Shown here: positions 8,790 through 18,103 of the stretch, piece after piece
Layout of the letters: every line of letters begins with the position of its first letter
How positions within the stretch are numbered: the first letter of the stretch is position 1
From: JACCYU01 sp050740315
Lineage (GTDB): Bacteria; Pseudomonadota; Gammaproteobacteria; JACCYU01
Reading direction: 5' to 3'
Assembly: GCA_050740315.1 (NCBI GenBank)
Contig: JBOIDC010000001.1
Coordinates: forward strand, 62,001-126,000
DNA: 64,000 nt
Position numbers and translations under genes: made by a program
Notes under the pieces: model-generated
What the model saw: the letters and a program-made list of their open reading frames with translations, nothing else
Told to the model about the DNA's origin: nothing
The model's database searches: none

Positions 8790-10046
8790 ATGAATCTCAC
8801 CGAACTCAAGCAGAAACCCGCCGCCGAACTGGTGGACGTCGCCCAGAGCGTGGGTGTCGACGGCATGGCCCGGTCGCGCAAACAGGACATCATCTTCTCC
8901 ATCCTTAAGGCGCACGCCAAGAGCGGAGAGGATATCTTCGGCGACGGCGTGCTGGAAATTCTGCAGGACGGCTTCGGTTTTTTGCGCTCGGCCGACAGCT
9001 CCTACCTGGCCGGGCCCGACGACATTTATGTCTCTCCCAGCCAGATACGCCGCTTCAGTCTGCGCACCGGCGACACCGTGTCGGGCAAGATCCGGCCGCC
9101 GAAGGACGGCGAGCGTTATTTCGCGCTGCTGAAGGTCGATCAGATCAATTTCGAGGCGCCAGAAAACGCGAAATACAAGGTACTGTTCGAGAACCTCACG
9201 CCGCTGCACGCCGAGAAGCGCCTCAAGCTGGAGCGCGGCAATGGCAGCACCGAAGACATCACGGCGCGGGTCATCGACATCGTCGCGCCCATCGGCAAGG
9301 GTCAGCGCGGTCTCATCGTCTCCCCGCCCAAGGCCGGCAAGACCATCATGCTGCAGAACATCGCGCAGAGCATCGCCGCGAATCATTCCGATTGCTACCT
9401 CATCGTGCTCCTGATCGACGAGCGTCCGGAAGAGGTCACCGAGATGGAGCGCATGGTCAAGGGCGAGGTCGTATCCAGCACTTTCGACGAGCCCGCCACC
9501 CGCCACGTGCAGGTCGCCGAGATGGTGATCGAGAAGGCCAAGCGCTTAGTCGAGCACAAGCTGGATGTGGTGATCCTGCTGGATTCCATCACGCGCCTGG
9601 CGCGCGCCTACAACACGGTGGTGCCGGCTTCGGGCAAGGTGTTGACCGGCGGCGTGGACGCCAACGCGCTACAGAAGCCCAAGCGTTTTTTCGGCGCGGC
9701 GCGCAACATCGAGGAGGGCGGTTCGCTCACCATCATCGCCACCGCGCTGATCGACACCGGCTCCAAGATGGACGACGTGATCTTCGAGGAATTCAAGGGC
9801 ACCGGCAACATGGAGATCCACCTGGATCGCCGCATCTATGAGCGCCGCATCTTCCCGGCCATCAACATCAACCGCTCCGGCACCCGCCGCGAAGAATTGC
9901 TCACCGACCCGGACGAGTTGCAGAAGATGTGGGTGCTGCGCAAATTCCTCAATCAGATGGACGAAGTCGAGGCCATGGATTTCATGCTGGGCCGCCTGCA
10001 GTCAACCAAGACCAATAACGACTTCTTCGATGCGATGAAGCGCTAA
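8790..10046 (+). CDS. rho: Transcription termination factor Rho
   Basis: 418 residues, standard length for the hexameric RNA helicase that ends transcription. An N-terminal helical domain (MNLTELKQK) is followed by the RNA-binding cold-shock-like domain (DGFGFLRS). Walker A lies in SPPKAGKT, with VLLIDERPEEVTEM, LDSITRLARAYN and the R-loop region around GGVDANALQKPKRFFGAARN. Start at 8790 matches the family N-terminus. Confidence 0.98.
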   Translation: MNLTELKQKPAAELVDVAQSVGVDGMARSRKQDIIFSILKAHAKSGEDIFGDGVLEILQDGFGFLRSADSSYLAGPDDIYVSPSQIRRFSLRTGDTVSGKIRPPKDGERYFALLKVDQINFEAPENAKYKVLFENLTPLHAEKRLKLERGNGSTEDITARVIDIVAPIGKGQRGLIVSPPKAGKTIMLQNIAQSIAANHSDCYLIVLLIDERPEEVTEMERMVKGEVVSSTFDEPATRHVQVAEMVIEKAKRLVEHKLDVVILLDSITRLARAYNTVVPASGKVLTGGVDANALQKPKRFFGAARNIEEGGSLTIIATALIDTGSKMDDVIFEEFKGTGNMEIHLDRRIYERRIFPAININRSGTRREELLTDPDELQKMWVLRKFLNQMDEVEAMDFMLGRLQSTKTNNDFFDAMKR

Positions 10047-10348
10047 CGGGCGCGGATTCGTCGCGCCTGACGTAACGGCCGACCCCCCGGAAAGTACTCG
10101 GGGCGCTCCCCCCGTTGTTTCCCTTGCGTTGCCGCATGCCCGGTTCTTGACATATCCCCAGGCCCTCGTCATGATCCAAACAAGAACGCTTCGCGTTTGC
10201 GAACCATCGGGATAGCCACAGCGCCGCCACGATCATCGGCCGCTGCGGCGCACGCCAGCCACCAGCCAGCCCCCGTTACGATCCGCATGCTGCCGCGACT
10301 GGCGGCAGGGCGCCGTTTTGACTTGGGAACTTGGGGGTATGGTCAGGC
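10047..10348. other. Intergenic region between rho and the TonB receptor
   Basis: 302 bp with no gene-like ORF. Around 10081-10115 there are complementary C-rich and G-rich runs that could fold, but there is no following T-run, so I do not call a terminator. No clear Fur-box-like inverted repeat was seen before the receptor. Confidence 0.4.
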
Positions 10349-12460
10349 ATGGCAAACAGATCACGCAGCGCGTGGCTCGCACGCGACGTGACGCGCGCGG
10401 GAGGATTCAAGCCGCGATCCGTCTGGCGCTATCTCCCGCTAGCCATACTCATCACTAGTGGTGGCGCTTTCGGCCAGGAAAGCGATGGCGCGATCGTGCT
10501 TAAACCGATCACCGTGACCGGCGAAAAGACCCTGCGATTGTATGAGGACACGGCCACCAGCGTCAGCGTGCTTGCCGATGAAGATCTCAAGGCGCGTCCC
10601 GGTGTCGCGACGCTCGACGAAGCATTGAGCCAGCTGCCGAATGTGCTTGCCACCGGCACCGGTAACTTCGCGCCCACGATCCGCGGCAGCGACACCACGG
10701 GGCCGGCGGAGGGCGTAACGGCCTTCATCGCCGGCACCCGACCCCGCACCACGGTGCAGCTCGACGGCCGGCCCCTGACTTACAATGAATTCGTCTTTGG
10801 TCAGACGGGTCTGTGGGACGTGGAACGCGTGGAAGTCTTCCGCGGGCCGCAGACGACCCTGCAGGGTCGCAACTCGATAGCCGGCGCGATCGTCATTGAC
10901 ACGAAGGACCCGACCTTCGATTTCGAGGCGGGCGGCCGGGCCATCCTGGGCAATTACGACACCCGCCAATTCTCCGGTGTAGTCTCCGGCCCGATCGTGG
11001 AAGATCAGCTCGCCTTTCGCGTGTCCGCAGACCGGCGCGATCACGAGTCGTATGTGGATGTCGTAAGGCAGCCCATCGGCGTCGACGACATCGAAGAGGA
11101 GGAGTCAACCAATCTGCGGGCGAAACTGCTGTTCCTGCCCAAAGCGCTGCCGGACTTCAGCGCCAAACTCACATACAACCACGCCGACACGCGGCAACCG
11201 CAGGCGGAGGGTGTCAACGAACCGTTCGATGAGAGAAGGCTGACCAACGACGAGCCTGGCCAGTTCCCGTTGTTTGAAACCGAAGCGAACAGCGGCATCC
11301 TCGATCTCAACTATTTTGTCACGCCGGACGTCGAGCTGCGCAACACGGCCACCTACTCGGACGTGAAGATCAACCGGCTTACCGATCCGGGCAGCGGCAT
11401 CGCCGAGATACTGGCCGACGAGTTCTCGAACGAAACCATCCTCGAATATGCAGCGCCCGAGCGCGGCCTGCGCGGCATCCTCGGCACTTATTATTTTTAC
11501 GCCGAAACCGATGAGGAGATCGATATCAGCGGCGGCAACTTCGATGATGAAACGCAGACCGCCGCGATCTTCGGGGAGGGCACGATCACTTTCTTCGACA
11601 GGCTCGACCTTACCTTGGGGGCCCGCTACGAGCACGAAAAGCGCGAACGGGTCGGTAGCCTCGGGGATTTCGTCATCGACCTCGATGAGACCTTCGACGC
11701 ATTTCTGCCCAAGCTGGGTATCGCGTATCGCTTAAGCGAGCGATTCACCTACGGCGCCACGGTGCAGCGCGGTTTCAACGGTGGCGGCGCCGGCATCGCC
11801 TTCGTGCCTCCCTTCCCTTCCTTCACCTTTGACGAAGAATTTGTGTGGAACTACGAGGCATTCTTCCGCTCACGCTGGCTCAACAATCGCCTCACGGTCA
11901 ACGGCAACGTCTTTTACGCCGATTTCGAAGACCAACAGCGATCCGCCTTCTTCGCGCCGGGCGATCCCTTTGCCTCGGTCATCCGCAACGCCGAAGCCAC
12001 CAAGAGCTATGGCGCAGAGGTCACCACCACCTGGCTGCCGCGAACCGACCTGGAAGTGTTCGGCACGCTCGGTCTGCTCGAAACGGAGATCGAGGAATTC
12101 ACCGCATCGGCCGAGGATCTGACGGGCAACGAGTTCGCGCGCGCACCGAACGTCACCACGTCCGTGGGCGCGACCTACACGCACGCAGGCGGCGTTTCTC
12201 TCGGCGTCGATGGCCAATACGTCGGCAGTTATTTCTCCGACGACGAGAACGATCCGGCCGGCCGAGTCGACTCCTTCGTGGTGCTCAATGCCAAGGCGTC
12301 CTACGAATTCAACGAGCACTATCGAGCGTTCGCGTTTGTCACCAACCTCCTGGACAAAGACTACGAACTGCTGATCAATCCTGCCAGCACGGGTGTTCCC
12401 GGCACCGCGCAGCTTGGCGATCCGCGAGAGTTCGGGGTCGGTCTGGAAGTGGGCTTCTGA
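10349..12460 (+). CDS. TonB-dependent outer membrane receptor
   Basis: About 703 residues. A long basic N-terminus and a hydrophobic core (LPLAILITSGG) form the signal peptide, ending near GAFGQE. The TonB-box-like ITVTGEK follows, then a plug domain (about 60-190, with LDEALSQLPNV and VERVEVFRGPQTTLQGRNSIAGAI) and a beta barrel ending in the aromatic residue required for outer membrane insertion (EVGF). It imports a bulky ligand with energy from TonB. The plug resembles siderophore receptors, but no TonB, ABC transporter or siderophore gene is nearby, so the ligand is unknown. ATG at 10349 is preferred over the in-frame TTG at 10331. Confidence 0.93.
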   Translation: MANRSRSAWLARDVTRAGGFKPRSVWRYLPLAILITSGGAFGQESDGAIVLKPITVTGEKTLRLYEDTATSVSVLADEDLKARPGVATLDEALSQLPNVLATGTGNFAPTIRGSDTTGPAEGVTAFIAGTRPRTTVQLDGRPLTYNEFVFGQTGLWDVERVEVFRGPQTTLQGRNSIAGAIVIDTKDPTFDFEAGGRAILGNYDTRQFSGVVSGPIVEDQLAFRVSADRRDHESYVDVVRQPIGVDDIEEEESTNLRAKLLFLPKALPDFSAKLTYNHADTRQPQAEGVNEPFDERRLTNDEPGQFPLFETEANSGILDLNYFVTPDVELRNTATYSDVKINRLTDPGSGIAEILADEFSNETILEYAAPERGLRGILGTYYFYAETDEEIDISGGNFDDETQTAAIFGEGTITFFDRLDLTLGARYEHEKRERVGSLGDFVIDLDETFDAFLPKLGIAYRLSERFTYGATVQRGFNGGGAGIAFVPPFPSFTFDEEFVWNYEAFFRSRWLNNRLTVNGNVFYADFEDQQRSAFFAPGDPFASVIRNAEATKSYGAEVTTTWLPRTDLEVFGTLGLLETEIEEFTASAEDLTGNEFARAPNVTTSVGATYTHAGGVSLGVDGQYVGSYFSDDENDPAGRVDSFVVLNAKASYEFNEHYRAFAFVTNLLDKDYELLINPASTGVPGTAQLGDPREFGVGLEVGF

Positions 12461-12574
12461 TCATGGTCGCGCGGTGCCGCACACACTGTGCGGGTACTGG
12501 CATGCGGTTCGTCACTTGGGCGTCCGGCAGCGGGTTATGGCAAACGCCGGGCCGCAAGCTGGAACCCGCATTCC

Positions 12575-13867
12575 TTAAAGGTCGCCTGCGCGCCGTTGAA
12601 CCGCGCGATGGCCGATATCCGTGCGGTAATAGGCGCCCTCCCAGCCGATGTCGCGCACACGCCGATAAGCCATCTCCTGGGCTTCTTTGGCCGTCGCGCC
12701 AAGTGCGGTAGCGCACAGCACGCGCCCGCCGCGGGTCACGATGGAGCCATCGCGTTCCGCCGTGCCGGCGTGGAAGACCTTTACGTCGCCTGCCTCATTG
12801 TTGTGCAGACCACGAATTACGTCGCCGGACTTGTAAGCGCCCGGGTAGCCACCCGCGGCCATGACCACACCCAGCGCCACGCGCGGATCCCATGCGGCCG
12901 TCACCGCCGCGAGCCGGCCGTTGAGCGCGGCCAGGCACAGCTCGACCAGGTCGCTTCGCAGGCGCATTAGAATCGGCTGCGTTTCCGGATCGCCGAGACG
13001 GCAGTTGAATTCCAGCACCTTCGGCGCGCCCGCCGCGTCGATCATCAGGCCGGCGTACAAAAAGCCGGTGTACGGATTGCCTTCGGCGGCCATGCCGCGC
13101 ACGGTCGGCTCGATGATCTCGCGCATGATGCGCCGGTGTATCGCGGGTGTGACCACCGGCGCCGGCGAATATGCGCCCATGCCGCCGGTGTTGGGGCCGG
13201 TGTCACCGTCGTCGCGCGCCTTATGGTCCTGCGAAGTCGCCAGCGGCAGCACCTGCTCGCCGTCGACCATGCAGATGAAGCTCGCTTCCTCGCCGCGCAA
13301 AAACTCTTCTATCACGACTTGCCGGCCTGCGGCGCCGTACCTCTGGCCACACAGCATGTCCCGGGCCGCGCCGATGGCTTCGGCTTCGCTTTGCGCCAGG
13401 ATCACGCCCTTGCCCGCCGCGAGCCCGTCGGCCTTGACCACGATAGGCGCGCCCTGCCGGCGGATGTGGGCGATCGCTTCGTCCACGTCGGTGACCGTGG
13501 CGAAGGCCGCGGTGGGAATCCGGTGCCGCGCGAGAAACTCCTTGCTGAAGCGCTTGGAACCTTCCAGCCGCGCCGCATTTCTGATCGGTCCGAAGATGCG
13601 CAGTCCGGCCGCCCTGAAGCGGTCGACGATGCCGGCGACCAGCGGCGCCTCGGGCCCGACGATGGTCAAGTCAACGCCGTTGGCGCGCGCGAATGCCAGC
13701 AAGCCTGAAATGTCCTCGGCGCCGATCGCGATGTTCCGGGTGCTCGGTTCGCGCGCCGTGCCGGCGTTACCGGGCGCCACGAACACGCGCTGGACGCGCG
13801 GTGACTGCGCCACTTTCCAGGCGAGCGCGTGTTCGCGCCCGCCGCCGCCGACGATCAGAATGTTCAT
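12575..13867 (-). CDS. purD: Phosphoribosylamine-glycine ligase
   Basis: Second step of purine synthesis: joins glycine to phosphoribosylamine with ATP. 430 residues, typical. The protein begins MNILIVGGGGREHALAW. It has the ATP-grasp features KADGLAAGKGV, EFLRGEEASF, TGGMGAYSPAP and LEFNCRLGDPETQ. An upstream in-frame extension to 14224 is antisense to the AEC transporter and is not part of the gene. It belongs to the purH locus. Confidence 0.97.
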   Translation of the reverse strand: MNILIVGGGGREHALAWKVAQSPRVQRVFVAPGNAGTAREPSTRNIAIGAEDISGLLAFARANGVDLTIVGPEAPLVAGIVDRFRAAGLRIFGPIRNAARLEGSKRFSKEFLARHRIPTAAFATVTDVDEAIAHIRRQGAPIVVKADGLAAGKGVILAQSEAEAIGAARDMLCGQRYGAAGRQVVIEEFLRGEEASFICMVDGEQVLPLATSQDHKARDDGDTGPNTGGMGAYSPAPVVTPAIHRRIMREIIEPTVRGMAAEGNPYTGFLYAGLMIDAAGAPKVLEFNCRLGDPETQPILMRLRSDLVELCLAALNGRLAAVTAAWDPRVALGVVMAAGGYPGAYKSGDVIRGLHNNEAGDVKVFHAGTAERDGSIVTRGGRVLCATALGATAKEAQEMAYRRVRDIGWEGAYYRTDIGHRAVQRRAGDL

Positions 13868-13953
13868 CATTGCGTCGCCGGCACGCTGCCGATGTCGCGG
13901 ATCGCGGTGTCCGTTCATGCAGAATGCGTTGTGCGTCTTCGTTGATTCACGGT

Positions 13954-14838
13954 CTATCCATACGCCTGCAGCGCCCAGGCCAGCGCCAGGGGCAGGGTCA
14001 CCACCGTCGCCAGATGGCTGAGCACGACGATGGACGCGACCTTGGCCGGTTCCTGGCTGTAACGCTCGGCGAACAGAAAATTCAGCACCGCCGGCGGCAG
14101 GGCGCCGAACAGGAACAATACCCCCGCCTGCGTCTTCGGCAAATCCAGAAATGAAAGCATCAGCGTGGCGATGAGCAGACCGCTGGCCGGCGCGAACACC
14201 GCGCCCAAAAGCCCGATCCGCCACTCGCCGAAGTCGCCGTCGGTAAGCCGCACGCCCAGCGCGAATAACATCAGCGGCACGGCGATCTGGCCCATCATGC
14301 CGATCGGTAACGCGATTGCTTCAGGCACCGAGATGCCGCTCAGACTGACGCCCAGGGCGACGAAGGCCGTAATGATCACCGGCTGCCGGAACACGCTCAA
14401 GATTCTGGCATGCTGGTCGAGAATATACGTGCCCAGCCCGAAGTGCGCCAGATTACCGAGCAGAAACAGGATCAGCGCAGCCGGCAGTCCGGCGTCACCG
14501 AACGCCAGCACCAGCAGCGGCAGACCCATGTTGCCGGCGTTGCGAAACATCATGGGCGGGATGAAGGTCTTGAACTGAATCGATGTAAACCGTGTCAGTG
14601 GCCACGCGAGCAGGCCGGAGCCCAGAATCACCGCCGTACCGCCCAGCGCCAGCTGCGCGTGCGCCAGATTGAAAGACTGCGTGGACAGCGCGGAGAACAC
14701 CAGCGCCGGCACGAACACGTCCAGGTTGATGCGGTTGGCAACCTCCATCGCCGGTCTTCGGTAATGGCCGTACGTCACCCCCACCGCCACGATCGCGAAG
14801 ATGGGCAGGATGATTTCGAGGATGCGGGCAATGAGCAT
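13954..14838 (-). CDS. AEC (auxin efflux carrier) family transporter
   Basis: 294 residues with about ten hydrophobic segments. The N-terminal ILEIILPIFAIVAVGVTYG and NLDVFVPALVFSAL are characteristic of the AEC family, bacterial members of which export or import organic acids and related anions. It sits between purH and purD on the same strand, with 130 and 86 bp to its neighbours. The substrate cannot be deduced. Confidence 0.9.
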   Translation of the reverse strand: MLIARILEIILPIFAIVAVGVTYGHYRRPAMEVANRINLDVFVPALVFSALSTQSFNLAHAQLALGGTAVILGSGLLAWPLTRFTSIQFKTFIPPMMFRNAGNMGLPLLVLAFGDAGLPAALILFLLGNLAHFGLGTYILDQHARILSVFRQPVIITAFVALGVSLSGISVPEAIALPIGMMGQIAVPLMLFALGVRLTDGDFGEWRIGLLGAVFAPASGLLIATLMLSFLDLPKTQAGVLFLFGALPPAVLNFLFAERYSQEPAKVASIVVLSHLATVVTLPLALAWALQAYG

Positions 14839-14968
14839 GTTACGGGCGGCGCGCGGGTGTCACGCCCGCAGGAAAGTGGCAGTCCGCGCGCAAGGACGCA
14901 CAAGCGCAAGGCTCACGTAAGCATAAGCCCGGCGCGCTTGGCGCGAGGTAGGCTTGCCGGTGAGCAGG

Positions 14969-16537
14969 CTAATGCCTGAAGTGCCGCACGCCCGTGAACA
15001 CCATGGCCATGCCGTGTTCGTCCGCGGCGGCGATGACCTCCTGATCGCGCTGCGACCCGCCGGGCTGGATGACGGCAGCGATACCGGCTTCGAACGCCGC
15101 GTCGATGCCGTCGCGAAATGGAAAAAACGCATCGGAAGCCATCACTGCGCCGGCCAGCGGCAGGCCCTCGTCGGCCGCCTTGATGGCCGCGAGGCGCGCG
15201 GAATAGACGCGGCTCATCTGCCCGGCGCCTATGCCTAAGGTTTGTTCCTCGCGCGCGTACACGATCGCATTGGACTTGACGAACTTCGCCACCCGCCATG
15301 CGAACAGCAGATCGTCCCGTTCCCGCCGGCTGGGCGCGCGCCGGGTGACCACCTCGAGGTCGGCCGCGCTGATCGCGCAGTTGTCGGCGGTCTGCATCAG
15401 CAGTCCGGAGCCGACCCGCTTGAGGTCGTGTGTGTTGTGGCCATCGCCCGGCGGAATCTCCAGCACGCGCACGTTGGCCTTGCGCCGCGCGATCTCAAGC
15501 GCGCCGGCCTCGAAGCCCGGCGCCAGTAACACTTCCACGAACTGCCGGTCGAGGACTGTCTCCGCGGTGCCGCGATCGAGCGCGCGGTTCAACGCGATAA
15601 TGCCGCCGAACGCGGACGTCGGGTCGGTGCGATAGGCACGTTCGTAAGCCGCGCAGATATCGGCAGCCGTCGCGGCGCCACACGGGTTGGCGTGCTTGAC
15701 GATCACGCAGGCCGGCGGCTCGAACTGGCGCGCGCACTCCCAGGCGGCATCGGCGTCGGCGATGTTGTTGTAGGAGAGCGCCTTGCCCTGTAATTGCCTG
15801 AAGGTCGCGAGCGTGCCGGCGGCGGGGTGGAGATCGCGGTAAAACGCCGCCTGTTGATGCGGATTCTCGCCGTAGCGCAAATCCATGATTTTTACAAAGC
15901 GGCTATTCGCCTGCGCGGGGAACGGCTGGCGCGCGCCGTCGCTGCCCAGCGCGGACAGGTAATCGCTGATTGCGCCGTCGTAATTCGAAACGTGATTGAA
16001 GGCCTCCACGGCAAAGCGGAAGCGCGTCGTGTCCGAGATTGCGCCGTCTGTTTGCAGTTCCGAGAGCGCCTGCCCGTATTGCGCCGGGTGGGTGAGCACC
16101 GCGACGTGCGCGTAGTTTTTGGCCGCCGCGCGCAGCATCGCCGGGCCGCCTATGTCGATGTTCTCTATCGCTTCGGCCAGAGTGTGCGCTTCACGCGCCA
16201 CGGTCTGCTCGAAAGGATAAAGATTCACCACCACCAGATCGATGGGCGGGATGTCCATTTTTGCCATCACGGCGTCATCCATACCTCGCCGGCCGAGAAT
16301 GCCGCCGTGAATTCTTGGATGCAGGGTCTTGACCCGCCCGTCCATGATTTCCGCAAACCCCGTATAGTCCGAGACTTCGATGACCGGAATGCCTTTTTCG
16401 GCCAACAGGCGCGCGGTGCCGCCGGTGGACAGGATCTCGATCCGCAGTTCATGCAGGCGCCGCGCGAGATCCACAATGCCATGCTTGTCGGAGACGCTGA
16501 TCAGCGCGCGGGCAGGGCGGACGGGTACCGGGTTCAT
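14969..16537 (-). CDS. purH: Bifunctional AICAR transformylase / IMP cyclohydrolase
   Basis: Last two steps of IMP synthesis. 522 residues. The N-terminal MGS-like cyclohydrolase domain starts RALISVSDKHGIVDLAR and contains STGGTARLL and GRVKTLHPRIHGGIL. The C-terminal transformylase has DLRYGENPHQ, VIVKHANPCG and SDAFFPFRDG. It lies downstream of fis on the same strand, as in Pseudomonas. Confidence 0.97.
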   Translation of the reverse strand: MNPVPVRPARALISVSDKHGIVDLARRLHELRIEILSTGGTARLLAEKGIPVIEVSDYTGFAEIMDGRVKTLHPRIHGGILGRRGMDDAVMAKMDIPPIDLVVVNLYPFEQTVAREAHTLAEAIENIDIGGPAMLRAAAKNYAHVAVLTHPAQYGQALSELQTDGAISDTTRFRFAVEAFNHVSNYDGAISDYLSALGSDGARQPFPAQANSRFVKIMDLRYGENPHQQAAFYRDLHPAAGTLATFRQLQGKALSYNNIADADAAWECARQFEPPACVIVKHANPCGAATAADICAAYERAYRTDPTSAFGGIIALNRALDRGTAETVLDRQFVEVLLAPGFEAGALEIARRKANVRVLEIPPGDGHNTHDLKRVGSGLLMQTADNCAISAADLEVVTRRAPSRRERDDLLFAWRVAKFVKSNAIVYAREEQTLGIGAGQMSRVYSARLAAIKAADEGLPLAGAVMASDAFFPFRDGIDAAFEAGIAAVIQPGGSQRDQEVIAAADEHGMAMVFTGVRHFRH

Positions 16538-16642
16538 GAATGATTGCTGAACATCTTGAACATCTTGCGATAGATGACGAGCCGCCCGCGGCGCATCGCG
16601 GGAAGATTAACGTGCCGCAAATGGCTCGCGGCAGTTTACCGC

Positions 16643-16915
16643 TTACTCGAGCCCATAATGCTTGAGTTTCTTGCGCAAGGTGCCGCGATTGAGGCCCAGA
16701 CACTGCGCCGCCCGGGTCTGGTTGCCGTCGCAATGATTCATCAGGGTTTCGAGCAGCGGCCGCTCGACCTCCTCGATGACCAGGCGATAAAGTCCATCCG
16801 GTTGATGGCCGTTGAGCTGATCGAAATAGAGTGACATGGCAATTTTTACGGCCGTGCATAACGGCTGTTTGCGTCGCTCTTGGTTGGGCAATACCGATGC
16901 CGACTGCTGGATCAT
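16643..16915 (-). CDS. fis: DNA-binding protein Fis
   Basis: 90 residues. The C-terminal half is nearly identical in pattern to E. coli Fis: EVERPLLETLM, then the helix-turn-helix NQTRAAQCLGLNRGTLRKKL, ending KHYGLE. Fis bends DNA and regulates rRNA and other promoters in gammaproteobacteria. The ATG at 16915 has AAAGG seven bases upstream; another at 16921 is too close to it. dusB, its usual upstream partner, is absent. Confidence 0.95.
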   Translation of the reverse strand: MIQQSASVLPNQERRKQPLCTAVKIAMSLYFDQLNGHQPDGLYRLVIEEVERPLLETLMNHCDGNQTRAAQCLGLNRGTLRKKLKHYGLE

Positions 16916-17267
16916 TCCCATACCTTTATATTCTCCGGCCAGCCTGCAGGCGAAAGCACTTGGCGGCCCCGGCGCCCGCTCAAGTGCGGGCACTCGAAAC
17001 GAACTCAACCGTTAAGTAAAACGGCATACCGGCGCGCCCGGCTTGCCCGTGGCGGCTCTTTTCAGTTTTTGTCGATGTAAGTGCGAGGTGACTTACGAGC
17101 GAGTTATCATGGCACTCGCGCCGGATGCTGCCAAGCCCCTTTGAACATTTTTTTTGCAGCAGGAAAAACCCTTTGTAATCGATAATCGCAATTGACCTGC
17201 CGACGCGGTTAATGCCGGTGAAGATCATCGGCCAACAGGTATGTGGGCACGCCTTAAAAAATAAGTC
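16916..17267. other. fis leader; place where dusB would be expected
   Basis: 352 bp without a credible gene. A perfect 6-bp inverted repeat with a 6-base loop (GCCCGC / GCGGGC) lies at 16974-16991, in the fis 5' leader. A relatively AT-rich stretch around 17130-17180 could hold the fis promoter on the minus strand, but I cannot fix the boxes. No remnant of DusB was recognised. Confidence 0.5.
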
Positions 17268-18098
17268 TTAGTAAAATGAAAACTCGAAGGCGACCGCGTT
17301 CACACCCGGATCGGGAACCTCCACGCGGATATCGATGCGCTCGTCTGGCGTCATCAGCGCGTCGGGCCTGATGTCCGGCGGCAGATAGTCCGCGGGCTCG
17401 AAGCGGTTCACGGCCACCACGGTACCCTGCAGATTGGTAAGCGCGACCCGCATGCGCGGATAAGGTTGCGCGCGCGGCGCCTTGTTGACCAGGGTCGCGG
17501 TCACCCGCAAGGTGTCGCGGCGCGCGGGACTCGAGGTCACCTCGCGGTCCACGATTTTGATCTGATCGGGCGCCCGGCGCGACGGCACTTCGCAGCCGAT
17601 GTACCGACATGCGCGCGCCATCCAGTCCGTCACCAGCGGTGATGCCGCCAGGCGTTCGCGCTCGTGATAGGCGTAGCCGGCGAGCAGCAACAGGGAAACG
17701 ATCACGCCGATCATTGTGTAACGTCTCGCGCGCCGCTTGCCGTACGCGCGCGAGCCCGGGAAAAACGACGCGGGAACCGCCGGAGGTTCGCCGGACGCCA
17801 TATCCGCTGACCGGTCCGGCGGCGCGCGCGTGGTCGCTTTGGGATCCAGTTGCGCGGGCGGCGTGTCGCGTGGCGCGACGACGCTGCGCCGGTGGCCGCC
17901 ATCGGCCGCGGCGTCCTGGCGGGCTCGGACGGGCTGCGCGGGTGTGACGGTGACAACCGGCGGCTTCGTATATTTGATGTTTTCATTGCCGTCGAATACG
18001 GTGTTGCACCGACCGCACCGCACGCGCCCGCCCGCGGTCGACAGCTGCTGATGCGTGACCCGGAACACCGACTTGCAGGCGGGACACTGCGTGCGCAT
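17268..18098 (-). CDS. Zinc-ribbon and DUF3426 domain membrane protein
   Basis: 276 residues. An N-terminal four-cysteine zinc ribbon (CPACKSVFRV ... CGRCNTVF) is followed by a low-complexity linker, one membrane helix (MIGVIVSLLLLAGYAYH, about residues 128-145) and a C-terminal DUF3426 domain. It starts five bases after the prmA stop codon and is probably co-transcribed. This family is regularly found next to prmA and fis; its function is unknown. The N-terminal ribbon resembles the MJ0042-type finger. Confidence 0.9.
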   Translation of the reverse strand: MRTQCPACKSVFRVTHQQLSTAGGRVRCGRCNTVFDGNENIKYTKPPVVTVTPAQPVRARQDAAADGGHRRSVVAPRDTPPAQLDPKATTRAPPDRSADMASGEPPAVPASFFPGSRAYGKRRARRYTMIGVIVSLLLLAGYAYHERERLAASPLVTDWMARACRYIGCEVPSRRAPDQIKIVDREVTSSPARRDTLRVTATLVNKAPRAQPYPRMRVALTNLQGTVVAVNRFEPADYLPPDIRPDALMTPDERIDIRVEVPDPGVNAVAFEFSFY

Positions 18099-18103
18099 CC
18101 TGC

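Noticed and set aside
12477..12493. Hairpin CCGCACA-CAC-TGTGCGG after the TonB receptor
   Set aside because: Perfect 7-bp stem but no T-run, so not convincing as a terminator; may be chance.
13868..14224. N-terminal extension of purD in the same frame
   Set aside because: Lies antisense-like across the AEC gene in another frame on the same strand; purD homologues begin at MNILIVGGGGREH.
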